Shown: in pieces, positions 32,731-44,500 of the stretch | How the letters are laid out: the number at the start of each line of letters is the position of its first letter | Numbering within the stretch: position 1 is the first letter of the stretch | The notes under the pieces: model-generated | The model's database searches: none | Told to the model about the DNA's origin: nothing | What the model saw: the letters and a program-made list of their open reading frames with translations, nothing else | Program-made: the position numbers and the translations under genes | Source: Incurvaria masculella | Taxonomy: Eukaryota > Arthropoda > Insecta > Lepidoptera > Incurvariidae | Reading direction: 5' to 3' | Assembly (NCBI GenBank): GCA_946894095.1 | Contig: OX335642.1 | Coordinates: forward strand, 23,199,021-23,263,020 | Length of the DNA: 64,000 nucleotides

Positions 32731-32939
32731 CTTGGTAAGTATTGTGCTAAGCTAGCCTTGAACCTACCCTAGGAATACTCGGCATATTACCATCAGTGTC
32801 TCAGAATTAACAAACGTGGTGTTAGCTCTTTACCTGTTTTGGCGAAATTGACTGAAAATATGGAGTCAAAATTTGTATACCGTCGGCTCCAAATAGTTGC
32901 CAGCGGCTCGATTCTAGATTACCACTTCACTATCACTAT

Positions 32940-33735
32940 CACTATCACTACATAGTATAAAACAAAGTCGCTTTCTCTGTCCCTATATCCCTGTATCCCT
33001 ATGTATGCTTAAATCTTTAAAACTACGCAACGGATTTTGATGCAGTTTTTTTTAATAGATAGAGTGATTGAAGAGGAAGGTTTATATGTACAATAACATC
33101 CATTAAATAGTTGAGAAATACTGTTATTTTTGAGGTTTCCAATGTGATGTCGTAAAAAATTACTTTTTTTCCGCTTACATTGCAAGTATTATACACATTG
33201 AAAAGGTCTACAGAAAACTCCGCGATGATATGTCTATCTGTTATGGATATCCCACAATAATTTTTTTTGTCATTTACTTTTTACGACAGATAATGGCTAA
33301 TTTTCGATGCGATTTTAACCAATACAGTTTTAATCCTTATCCAATTAAATACATTATTGATTCAATATAGATCTATATGGCCCTTTACAGCATATGATTT
33401 TAATGAAAATTTTCGAAGATAAGTATTACAGATTTAAATGTTGCGGGACGTAGCGTTTGCGGCGGTACCGGCCGGCCGGGGCGGGCGGGAGCGTGCCTAT
33501 AAATAGTGCGTCGGAGGCCGCGGTTCTCCCTGTAGCACTTTGAATTTAGCAGCGATCGGACGCGTTTATTATCGGAGCTCTCTAACAACTTATAATCATC
33601 TAATAATAATATGTAACTTTTTTTATTTCAAATATTTCAATGTAGGATATCTACGTAAAAAGGGTTTATTTGTGTCAAAATAATATTTTTTTAAATGATA
33701 TTATGCCCGTGCAAAGCCGGGACGGGCTGCTAGTT
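32940..33735 (+). repeat. Helitron-like non-autonomous repeat in GrC intron 3
   Basis: Begins near CATAGTATAAAACAAAGTCGC, contains AAAACTACGCAACGGATTTTG and ends GCAAAGCCGGGACGGGCTGCTAG followed by T. I know this layout as a common insect repeat; the CTAG/T end fits the Helitron rule (CTRR, insertion before T), but no hairpin test or database check was possible. It encloses the promoter-like island at 33420-33560. Confidence 0.45.
33420..33560 (+). promoter_or_regulatory. GC-rich island with TATA box inside a repeat
   Basis: Within AT-rich repeat DNA lies a sharply bounded GC-rich block (GGCCGGCCGGGGCGGGCGGG) followed by CTATAAATAG at about 33497-33506. A start site about 30 bp downstream would fall near CGGTTCTCCCTG. 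It resembles a captured core promoter on the plus strand, opposite to GrC. No open reading frame of note follows. Confidence 0.4.
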
Positions 33736-34027
33736 ACTTATAAATTAATTATTTTACTGGTTTCTTTTTTTTAATGGATCTTTCACCATTAACAATACTC
33801 ACGAACGATTCTACATAAAACTAAGTAGAACTTGAATGTTTTATTCACACTGTTTTCTACACGTAATGACATTTACAAATGAAACAAAAAAACGGTTAAA
33901 TGGTTCAATGTTCAAATTGTCAATAGCAGATTTTTACTATTAACAAACGTTGTTATTCCAAGCTGTTTTAATAAACATTTTGAATATGCTGAACAAATGA
34001 CAGTTAAAAAAGCAAAAAAAATAAATT

Positions 34028-34530
34028 TTTTTTGTATTGTATTGTTTATTCATCATTCATAGACAGTACACTGCACTCAGATTTGTCATATTTTAACATT
34101 AGCCAGTTCAGCAAAAACAAAACACAGCGAAGAAGAACTGGAGAACTTTTTTTTTCAACGTCCACTTAGTCCAAATTTACAAAAGTGTTTATCAATTATT
34201 TTAACAAAAACATAAGTAAAACACTAAATTAACATGAATTTACAAAATTTATAATCCATGCCGTATGCATCATGGTCAATCATCAATATAATTTTATTTG
34301 CAAAGACTATCCCCACCAACTAATATGTTGCCTATTGGAGCAGGCCAGTCCCCACAAATAGCACCCGTTCACGAGCATCACGCCGGGCACAGCCATTACC
34401 TCTCTCGACCATATTTTAGGGAAAGAGATAACCCGAGCCAAGTGTCACCGTAAGCAAGGACCTTAAAGCGATGCACTGCTCCAGTGGCAACATAACACTG
34501 TGAAACACTTGCACATTAGGTTGTAATACT
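34028..34530 (-). repeat. About 500-bp interspersed repeat, pair of 6265-6765
   Basis: Starts TATTGTATTGTTTATTCATC and matches 6265-6765 block by block. The ATTGT-type short tandem edge suggests the 3' tail of a LINE on the minus strand. Lies in GrC intron 3. Confidence 0.55.
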
Positions 34531-35559
34531 ATAAGTTTTGTCATAAACTAGCTGATCACATAGTTACATTTCCTTTTAAAATGTAGCATTTTAAAATGTA
34601 GCACCTACAGAAAATTAAGAGTATAATGGTTTGAGAGCAGCCCTATCAATAAAGTAAGAATAGATTCCCGTATGAGATTTTGACCAATACCGAGAAACTA
34701 ATAATACTTAACTAAAATAATTGGTTACTTTTAATGAATATACCATAAACTACAAGTTTTAATACCAAACGAATTATATACAACTTCTTAATTATTGATC
34801 ATGAGCAACCTGAGTCGGCATTGGAGATGCCCTTACTTACATTTTCTTTAAAACAGACAGTGCCAGAGCGCAACAGAACGATTTTGTGCTATGCCCGCGA
34901 AAGAGTTAGTCCCGACGGCAATGGCCACCTTAAATATCTTCTTCTCTTCTCTACACAGTTTATAAATCCAACCGAATTAATCAATTCCCTTTTAATCTAT
35001 GGTGAATATGCATGAAAAAAAAAAGGATTCCGACGAATTGAGAACTTCCTCGTTTTTTGAGGGCGCGCGACCTTTACATGTCATATCCGTTGAAATAGCG
35101 ATGTGCTTGCGTATTAGGAAACGTATTTGATTATTATGATCAAAATTACCTCGACTAGCATGTTATGGTTGATCAAAAACATGCCACCTGCACTCACACG
35201 CACGGGGTCCCTCAGCCTTTCCGCCAAACACATGCCCTGAAACACACATAGCAGTTTATTATAAAACTAGCTGCGGTACCCGGCTCCGCTCGGGTCCATG
35301 TCGTTTTGGCTGATGTCGAGCTGAATTATTTTCTAGATAAAAAGTAGCCCAAAGGGCTGGTTGTAAAGGCTGGTCAATATATATGTAATTTATCTGCTAC
35401 TTTTTAATCATAACGGGTGGAGCCGATATGGATTAATTAAATAAGAAATATTCTAACATTCCCATTTATAATACATAGGGCGCACTATAAGTTTTCGGAA
35501 TTGGCCACTTAGCTAAACAATATCTTAAAATGAATTAAGTAATTTGAGAAAAAAACATA

Positions 35560-35680
35560 ATCATCATCAACTTAAACACGTCACTCTTTATAGACAGTAT
35601 GGAAGGAACTCTATGCGGTTCACTGAAAGTGACGTGTTTGAACATTGATTAACTCATCTCTCTCTTCGTGTAATCGGTTC
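35560..35680. repeat. MITE with GTGCACGAA ends, truncated, in GrC intron 2
   Basis: AAACACGTCACTCTTTATAG ... AAAGTGACGTGTTTGAACAT ... TCTTCGTGTAATCGG. The left end is lost; the right half matches 17315-17473. Confidence 0.6.
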
Positions 35681-35940
35681 TTAGGCTGTTTTGTCTTGTT
35701 TGTTTTGTCTTACTGTCACTTGATTTTGTATTGTGGCGTCATTTAAACAAAATGCGTATATCACCATGGTATTAACTTATGAAACATTTCGTAGCATTAT
35801 TTTATACGACTGAAGTGTAATTTGACGACTCAGCATAACCTTGCTCGGCCTCAAACTGCCTTTGGCGATGAAACACCATGAAAGGCGACTATCGCGTCAA
35901 TCTTATGACTAATTTCGTGATGGTCAGCTTTATACAATAA

Positions 35941-37200
35941 AAAATAACCGACTTCAAATAAAAAGCACTAAAAAGTATAAAATAATTGCCATTTTTGTAG
36001 TTAAGATTTTTGTTATTTTTTGAGTTGGCGTCAGCCGGGCACGCGCTGCGCCAATCAAGAGAACCTTGGCTACCTTGGCTGACACCGACTCAAAAAATAA
36101 CAAAAATCTTAACTACAAAAATGGCAATTATTTTATACTTTTTAGTGCTTTTTCTTTGAAGTCGGTTATTTTTTTGTTAAATCTTTTTTTTATTTGTTTA
36201 TTTTTAGTGAATCTGAAGTACACTTACTAATTTGTACACGTCCTTTCCAATAAAAAAAGAATCACCCAAATCGGTTGGCGTTATATTGAGTTATTCGTCC
36301 ATTTGTCGCGCACATCTTAATACAAATTTAAGACTTATATGATTTTCTCATGGCTATCATTGTCAGAACTTAACCAAATTAAAATGGGACGGCTAGGGAA
36401 GCACTAGCTTTCATTTAAAAAAAAATAATCATACAAATCGGTTCACCCAGGCAAAAGTTATGAGGTAACAAACATAAAAAAAAGGCAAAAAAAAAACATA
36501 CAGACGAATTGATAACCTCCTCCTTTTTTTAACCGACTTCAAAAAAAGGAGGAGGTTATCAATTCGTCTGTATGTTTTTTTTTTTTTTTTGTTTTTTTTT
36601 TTTATGTTTGTTACCTCATAACTTTTTCCTGGGTGAACCGATTTTGATGATTATTTTTTTAAATGATAGCTAGTGCTTCCCAAGTGGTCCCATTTTAATT
36701 TGGTTAAGTTCTGACAATGATATCCATGAGAAAATCATAAAAGTCTTAAATTTGTATTAAGATGTGCGCGACAAATGGACGAATAACTCAATATAACGCC
36801 AACCGATTTCGGTGATTCTTTTTTTATTGGAAAGGACGTGTACAAATTAGTAAGTTTACTTCAGATTCACTAAAAATTAACAAATAAAAAAAAACAAATT
36901 TAACAAAAAAAATAACCGACTTCAAAGGAAAAGCACTAAAAAGTAAAAAATAATGTTCATTTTTGTAGTTACGATTTCTGTTATTTTTTGAGTCGGTGTC
37001 AGCCAAGGTTAGGTTAGGTTAGGTTAGGTTAGATTAGGTTAGGTTCTCTTGATTGGCGCAGCGCGTGCCCGGCTGACGCCGACTCAAAAAATAACAGAAA
37101 TCATAACTACAAAAATGAACATTATTTTTTACTTTTTAGTGCTTTTCCTTTGAAGTCGGTTATTTTTTTTGTTAAATTTGTTTTTTTTTTGAAGTCGGTT
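35941..37200. repeat. 1.25-kb nested foldback palindrome in GrC intron 2
   Basis: Two long arms meet at a centre near 36530-36540 (AACCGACTTC flanked by CCTCCTCC / GGAGGAGG). The left arm contains its own hairpin (about 35943-36172) and the right arm a matching hairpin (about 36908-37165), each bounded by AAAATAACCGACTTCAAA / GAAGTCGGTTATTTTT. The arms read ACAAATTAGTAAGT.TACTTCAGATTC against its complement with few differences. Ends of this type (AACCGACTTCAAAAAA.GAGGAGGTT) occur also at 23131, 35021 and 51570, so they belong to an abundant family. No protein is encoded. It may be a foldback DNA transposon or an inverted double insertion. Confidence 0.8.
37003..37045 (+). repeat. (TTAGG)n telomere-type tract in the hairpin loop
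   Basis: About eight GGTTA units with one variant (GATTA). It occupies the loop of the right inner hairpin; the left inner hairpin has only GCCAAGGTAGCCAAGGTT in the same place (complement), so the tract arose by local expansion after, or independently of, the inversion. Confidence 0.8.
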
Positions 37201-38848
37201 AAAGGTGTGACTCGTGGGCTTCATGCCATATCGACTGAAACGATTTGGTAAACTATGTGAATTTGGTAGATGGATGCATTGTCCTGGATAAGACTTTTGG
37301 AGCAGTCCTTTGGGCTACTCTTTATCCACAAAACATTGCCCTGAGCGGAGCCGGGTTTCACAGCTAATTATAAATAAAAATCAAAGTGCAGGGAAGTTGA
37401 TGTATTATAAAAACTTAAAGCAAAAAGTACAAAATGTTTCAAATCCCTAAGGCCACGGAAACACACTATTTTAAAATATGTTCTGACAGAAGGCCTGCTA
37501 CAATTGTAATATATTTAGGATTTTTTATTTGATTTTTCATGTTTACCGAAAATAGATCTAGGCAAACGTAAATATAAAAGGAATAAAACTAGTTTAGGTA
37601 CCTCGTGTAGAAATTCTTCTCCATTGCTTTCTCCTAAAATCATATCCAATGTACGTTGCTCTTTTCGAACTGAAAAAAACTCCTCTTAAATAGCTGAATT
37701 ATTATTAATTCAGCTATTTAATTAATATTTAAAAAGTATATTTAATATTTTACTTTTTTGCAGTAATAACACATTTCATATTTAACTGGGTCCCCAAAAA
37801 TAAACAAAGGCTTACGATAAACCGTATCTTTGTGAATATAAAACATTGTGGGTTAGTAATCTAGCATTGCAAATAACAACACTAATAACCCTGGTAAAAA
37901 CATATGGAAAAAATACTCATTTTAGTTACCTCATTTTCCAAGTCCGAACACACGGACGTCAATATTATCATCTTTATGATCATGACAAATATCATAATCA
38001 CTCTAGACAAATCCACATTTTTGGCGTTCCAATGATCTTCAAAAATGCTCACTAATGTAGTGTATGAAATGAAAAATATTGCGCAGAAAGCAATAGATAA
38101 TTCCATCAAAAGAGAATATGATACCTTTTTATTCACTGATTCAACCATATCTTTCAATTTTAAATGCGTATCCTGATACGTTTTAAAAATTCGTAATGTT
38201 ATTATTTTCATATTGTCTTCTTCTTTTATGGCGTAATTTGCATTAAAATATTTAAAATTTCCATTTACGACCACGCACTGGTCTCGTATGCGACATAGGA
38301 GCAGAATTATTCTAAATGTGCCAGTGGTGGAGTAGACAGTTAAAAAAATATAAGGAAATGAATCGGCAAACATTTATTATTGAGCTGGGTGTTTTCGCTA
38401 CTGCAAAATATACCCAATAAGTGTAGTATAATAGAACAAATATAAATATGAAATTGATGAACATGTAGGTACCCATAGTTTTATTGCTAATAACGCAAGG
38501 AATATTTTTAATATCATTGCGTAGCTGCCAATAAACTTTTTCGCTGAAAACATTCGAGTAATGCGTGATAATTGTATAAACAATATTGAGAGACCAGTGG
38601 ATAATTCCTACAAGCTTATCCACGGGATCAATGTAGCCATTAAAGTCTATGCTGAGAAAGAATATGTGTCCGATTGAAAACATTAGGAGCAGAGTTGATG
38701 AATAAATTATGAGAAAAAGACTCTTCTTGGAAAGTCCGCCTTCGTGCGAGCTGCAGTGAGATATACTGACAATCTTGGATAGGATATCAAAGAAGATATC
38801 AATGTAATGATCAATGTTTCTCTTCTCTTCTGTGTTGTCTTCCGTCAT

Positions 38849-39794
38849 ACTTAAATTATATGTTTTTGGGGTGCAAATGACAATATTTAATCAGAAGTGG
38901 TCTTGTTCGTTATACTTTTGTACTAAATATGTAATTGAAGTTTTTCGTCATTCTGAATTAATCTTTTCAATGAATGCTTTTAACACATTACATCATTGAA
39001 TTGCTTGGTTAATGCTGGAAAGTATTGAATAAAAGTCTTTCAAAACAAGTGACGCCGTTATCTGCTATTTGTTTGAAGATCAATCATTCGACATAGGAAA
39101 GGACCGAGAATATTTTTTAATTTCTTCCGGTTAATATAATAGTAAAATACGTAGATGTATAGATAAGTTCTTAATGAGTGATAAATCATTTAATTTTATC
39201 ATATAATGTTCATGACAGAGAAAGATAATCTGTATATTGTTTACATTATTTGTAAAAAAATATAAGAAATCAAATACCTAAAATATACTGACGTGAAAAC
39301 ATTTAAATATGTACAATTTCAAGTGATGTTTACAGTATGTTTTCAGAGATTAGCTGAACCCTTCCGGTTATGAACACCCGAATATCCGATGATATAATTA
39401 TGGCACTAGTTAGAATGAAGTTAATGGCTGAGTTAATCAATGTTTAAACATGTCACCTTTATTGAAACGCATGGAGTTCTTTTCATACTTTCCATACAAA
39501 ATGACCTGTTTAATCATACGTTGATGTTGATTTTCATGTTTTGTACCTTCGTGCACGTCGTTGGCAGATTGTTATGAAGGACGGGAATCTGTCATTTCGT
39601 TCATCCTTTTGTCTGTTCTTTTTTGTTCACTTTTGAGTGTATGTATTGATCTTCTCATCCAGGTACCGCCAGTAGCATTTACCAGGTCGTCTGTTTTATT
39701 ATTTTTATATTCATTAGACGATGATGACAGTTATTTTAAAGGAAGATTAAGTTTAATTTGATTATTTTCATGTGGAAATTGCTTCTTCTATTTT
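38849..39794. other. 5' flank of GrC with a reversed MITE
   Basis: 39427-39566 is a reverse copy of the GTGCACGAA family (GTTTAAACATGTCACC ... TACCTTCGTGCACG). No gene in the rest. Confidence 0.5.
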
Positions 39795-40375
39795 CAAGTC
39801 TAATAACGAGACGCCGCCTATCATACTCCACTACAGCTCCATTGTTGACCATGCAGAAAGTCGGCGATCCAGTTGCACAGGTCCGTAGGAAGGCCATAGA
39901 AGGACAGCTTGAATGCAGTGACTTGTAGCTAAATGCTTTCGCAATATCTAGGCCGATGGCCATTAGATCAAACCTTCGCATTGATTTTCGAGCGCATCGC
40001 CCATCCCGTGTGAGACGTAAACTAGGAGATCTCCAGCTGGTGATTCGGACAAAAGTCGTATTGTTTATTGTTAAGGAGTTAATTGGTCTCTAGCTACCTC
40101 ATCAACTCAAAGTAAATGATGCACTCTATCACTTTTCAAAGAAGAGAGGTAATGGCTGTGGTAATGGCTATGAGTCGGTAGTTTACCGGATCTGATGGAT
40201 CGCATTTGTTAAGCACGGAATGAGCGTTGGCTTACTTACAGCCTCACATACAGTGAAGTAATATAGACGATAAAAGCCGGTTAGGACAAGAGCTAATTCT
40301 AGAGCATATTTCTTTAACACCAGCGTAGCCATTAAACACCATCAGGGCCACTCGCCTTACGGGAATCTCGGAGTT
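39795..40375 (-). mobile_element. Degraded LINE reverse-transcriptase fragment
   Basis: On the minus strand, broken frames give DPVNYRLIAITTAI, then QYDFCPNHQLEIS and SFYGLPTDLCNWIADFLHG. They match, in order, the SDPxNYRPIAI, QYGFRxGRS and YGLPxxLCxWIxxFLxGR blocks of R1/jockey-like reverse transcriptases. Several stops and shifts: a dead fragment in the GrC-GrD spacer. Confidence 0.65.
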
Positions 40376-41570
40376 CGTCCCCATGTCAACGTGGACCCAA
40401 AGCACGGAGTGTTCGGGGTCCTTAATGCAGCGCAGGCGGCGACTACAAATATCAGACCTGACGCACAGACATACCCCGGCCTATATGGCCCCCGTACAGG
40501 CCATTACTATAAAAGGAAACATCCAACCAGAGAGGATAACAAAACAAAATAAGCTGGGACATCATATTTTAATTAAGCTTAAAAATGTTAATACATTTAA
40601 AAAATTTTTTTGTTTGACGCATATTCAATTATCATTCCGAACCTAGTGGTCGCCCACAACTTACTCGCGTAAGATTCGGTAAGATACACAGTGAAATCCG
40701 AATAGATTCATCCGTAAAGTCGTGATTACATGCAAACACCCATTGTTTTCTAAATACTGTTGCTTTGATCCATAACAAACAAATCATAACATCATTTAGA
40801 CGAGCCTCATGCATTTGTATTGTTGACTCATCGGTTTACTTTGTTTAAATACATTTTGGCAACTATATTTATAATAAAAACACTGCAAATATACAGACCT
40901 TTCCCTTAACAAACAACAACACAATCTTAATTATCTTAACTATTAGGCAATCGCCAAAAACGGTCTGTTATAACATCTTTTGCCTATTTTTGTAAAATGT
41001 GCATTTGAGAAGAAAATTGTTCCATAGGAGGAAAATAAAACCTGAGGGACTGATCCTGATGAACAAATCAGGAGACGATAACGGTTACAAAGAAGTTATG
41101 ACATTCAGTTACCCTCGCTGTAGCGGGTTTAAAGGTGTTTGTGGAGCCACAGTCGCTCGTCGCTATGAATCCCCACAAATTTGAAGTTAATAACTAAAAC
41201 AGTATTGGCGAGCACACTAAGGTTATGTTTCCAATGTCATAAAAAAATCTTAAACAATCAATAAAAAAAACTACCATTTGTGAGATAATTATGGGGCATA
41301 GTTCAAGAAGTTGCTAATTGTAAGTGGCAACTGTTTGCATGCATTCTCAGAATGATTGAATGAAATCAAGTTTTGTAGTTACTTTATGCTCGCCAATAAA
41401 GTTAGAGTTTGTAAAATCATATTTTTAAGGATGTATAGAACAAAACGCTCAAAGACAGTGGGGCCATCGACCATGATGCACAAACCCCCGTAAAAGACTA
41501 TTGGTCCCACCAGGGTGACACAGTCACAGGCTGACAAATAGTCCGCCCTAGACAATCTACACCTATATGC
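40376..41570. other. Spacer between GrC and GrD
   Basis: No gene recognised. The segment around 41130-41290 resembles 41880-41980 inside GrD intron 3 (GTATTGGC.AGCACACT), pointing to a local duplication. Confidence 0.45.
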
Positions 41571-44500
41571 TTATACACTCTGAACTGTCACATTATGATG
41601 CTGACTATCTCCTGAAAAATTGCCCGGGAAGCGAAGCTGAAGAATAAGAACCAGGTTCGTGAACGCTCCGCCTGCCATCTGAAAATTAAACAGTCGTTTA
41701 GTAGTTTCGATTGTGTATTCTTCATGAATGGATGTATCGCGGGCGGGGTTGTACGCTTTAGTTAGAGGTTATGATTAATGATGTTCTTTAAAGAATAACG
41801 AGAGGTAAAAATTAAAACAACTTTATCCCGCGAATTTCTCGTCAATATATTATGTTTTATTCCTGATTACCAAGGGGACGTTTGTGTCAAAGTAAATGAA
41901 GCCACGGTCGTTGGGAGTTATAGTTACACACTATAACTGTATTGGCAAGCACACTCAGCAGTTGTATATTAACCTCATTATGAAATTACAAAAATAAGCT
42001 GGAATTTAGAGGATGGGGGCAAAAAGTTGCCATTTATAGTATGCATTTTTTTACGCAAGCATCTAGTCATAGCAGAAATAAAGACCAAATGATCTCGTTA
42101 CCTCGAACAACATTGAAAAGTTGATCAGAATTTTATCAAAAAGTTTATCAAATTCACGTACAGCATGTTCAAAATTACCTCCATTAACATCTTAAAGTTG
42201 ATCACAAACATGCCACCCGCACTCACGCGTACGGGCTGCCTCAGCTTTTCCACCAAAGACATACCCTGAAACACACAGTGAGATTTGGCATGAATCATTC
42301 ATAGTAAATAATTCGGAGCTAAATGTGGTCGATTCCGTCACTTCGTCTATTGATCTATGATAAATCGGCACCAATCCACGCGTCTACCTTTCCGTTCAGC
42401 GGTAAGATTGTGCGGCACCAATCTCGAACAACGCTTGCGGAGAGAGAGGTGGTCGTGAATGATGGTTTGCATTGCTACTGATCCGATGCCCAGTTCTCGC
42501 TCAAGCATTACGTATGTAATTCTTCTGTTTTCACGAATTAGTTTTCGATTTCTCGCACATTTTCTTGAGTGCTCGCGATTGGCGGCCGACCTCTCTTCGC
42601 CTCATCTTTAAAACTTCCTCGTCCTCTTTTAAACTCAGCAAACCATTAATTTTATTTATTTATTTTATTAATATTTTTTATTATTTATTAGACTCACAAA
42701 AAGTATTCCTTAGTTATTCAATACATTCTTGGGGTTTTAATCCTTTTTTATAATCATAATAAATAATGGCACAAAAATCTCGTCCAGTGAGCTTCATGAC
42801 TATGTCCATATTCCCGCCCGACTTTCTCAGAAAAAAAAGAATAACTCGAATTCACATTTTTACGAAAATGTACAACTTCCCAGTGTCAAGAAAATTTGTA
42901 AATAGTATCTAAATTATTTTGGCTTGACCTTTCGTAATAATACGATACTTTGTACATTTCCCATGAATGAAGAAATATACATTACTGTCAAACAGGGCGG
43001 ACGCAATCACAAAAAATATAATATATGTATGATATTAATGTTTTGCATTTTCATTAAATTTCAATTAATATGTCAACTGATATAGATGTGATTCTTCAAA
43101 TGTTTTTTTTTTAAATATTATTTTTCGCAATTTCATAATATTATTTTTTACTCTAGACATATATGGCAAAGGAGAATGCCCATTCCAGTATGGGCTAGAA
43201 AAGCGCTAGAAATTTTCACGTACAGATATGAAACTAATTTTCTTTTATTCCTCGTATTCTAAAAGTAACAATCTGTAAATTTTACTTTTTTCTATAATGG
43301 GGATAAGTCAGCAAACACGGCTAAAGGTTAACTTTGAGATTATTTTTGCTCAGAACAGCGCGCGCTTATGGACTGTGTTTTGTTTGTTTGACTGTGTACA
43401 TTGTACCTACATACCATCTTTGGTTGATATTTATTTGCTACACCACTTTTATGAGTCAGAGTTCATAATATTTAACGCCAGGCCAACGTGGGATGCTAAC
43501 CGCTACGCCATCTCTAGTTACTTATAGGTACCAACTTATTGTTTTTTTGTTTTACAAATAAACAGATTTCACTTCTGGACTGGTCATACCGAGCCTCGAA
43601 TACCTTAATAGGCTCGTACGACATGCACGGGAATAAATTAATGCAGTGGAATAACTTGAACAGAAACAGGAACAGAGCAAGTAATCTTCCCCACTTTAAA
43701 TAATTCTTAACTCTGAATAGATAATTAAATGGTACCTGTTTATAAGTCATACCACTCTAAGACGATCTGCAGATAATATAATACCATACAAACGTATAAA
43801 AACCCCTGCCAAAAGGCACCACTATCGATTTATTCTGCTTCCTTACCCTCAGTAGAGTTCACATATAGCTGGAGTACTCGCTATAGCAATAATAGTGCCA
43901 ACTATCTTTTCCCTGATACTGTTTGAGTAAATTCTTAAGTGCTTAAACATATCTTATGTAATGAGGCTCTGTAAGTAACCATTGTGACGGCAACCCTCAT
44001 TAAAGTTGTCTAGCAAATAAATATCCGCCACCGATGGTATTTAGAATGTGGGAAATAACCTCAAAGTTCATCTTTAGCAGTGTTCACTGACTTATCCCCA
44101 TTATAGAAAAAACTGAAAGTCACACATTTTTACTTATATGATGCGAGGGATCAAAGCAAAGTGGATTCTTTGGTGTACATGCTAACTGCTAGCGCTTTTG
44201 TAATGGCCATTCTCCTTTTATAAGCAAACTGTCCATTGAACATATTCAAGTATTGATGGATGTTTTGTTGCCTCGTAAAAAATATACTGCAAATAGTTCT
44301 GTTACGATAGCTTCGAAGTTACGTAAAATCGTCGTACCCATACGTATTTACGACGACGATGCGTAAGCTGTCAAATCAAACTCGGAATCGTAAACATTAG
44401 TTCGCATAACACCCACTGCGCGCGCTCTTCAATTCTGCATACATTAGTAAACGCTAGTTTCAGAGCGGCTCGTAGCCTAGTCGCGCGGGAACTGGCCTAG

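Larger units (their letters stand above)
31747..38848 (-). pseudogene. Gustatory receptor GrC, two frameshifts
   Basis: Same four-exon plan. Exon 1 38848-37930, exon 2 37669-37602, exon 3 35236-35150 (GMCLAERLRDPVRVSAGG...), exon 4 31854-31747 (MACGFVTNLFLVLQLRFPA..., 35 residues). Exon 1 is 919 nt: after SSIIN the frame shifts by an extra base in the ATAATAAATG run near 38370, and the family-like sequence resumes as FADSFPYIFLTVYSTTGTFRII. Exon 2 is 68 nt instead of 69, a one-base loss that brings an early stop. All splice borders are still GT..AG and exons 3 and 4 are open, so the loss looks recent, or one shift could be an assembly error. Introns 2 and 3 (2.4 and 3.3 kb) are heavily invaded by repeats, including the foldback at 35941-37200, a SINE and a Helitron-like repeat. 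Confidence 0.8.

Noticed and set aside
37003..37045. Chromosome end
   Set aside because: The TTAGG tract is short, lies in a hairpin loop and has unique sequence on both sides.
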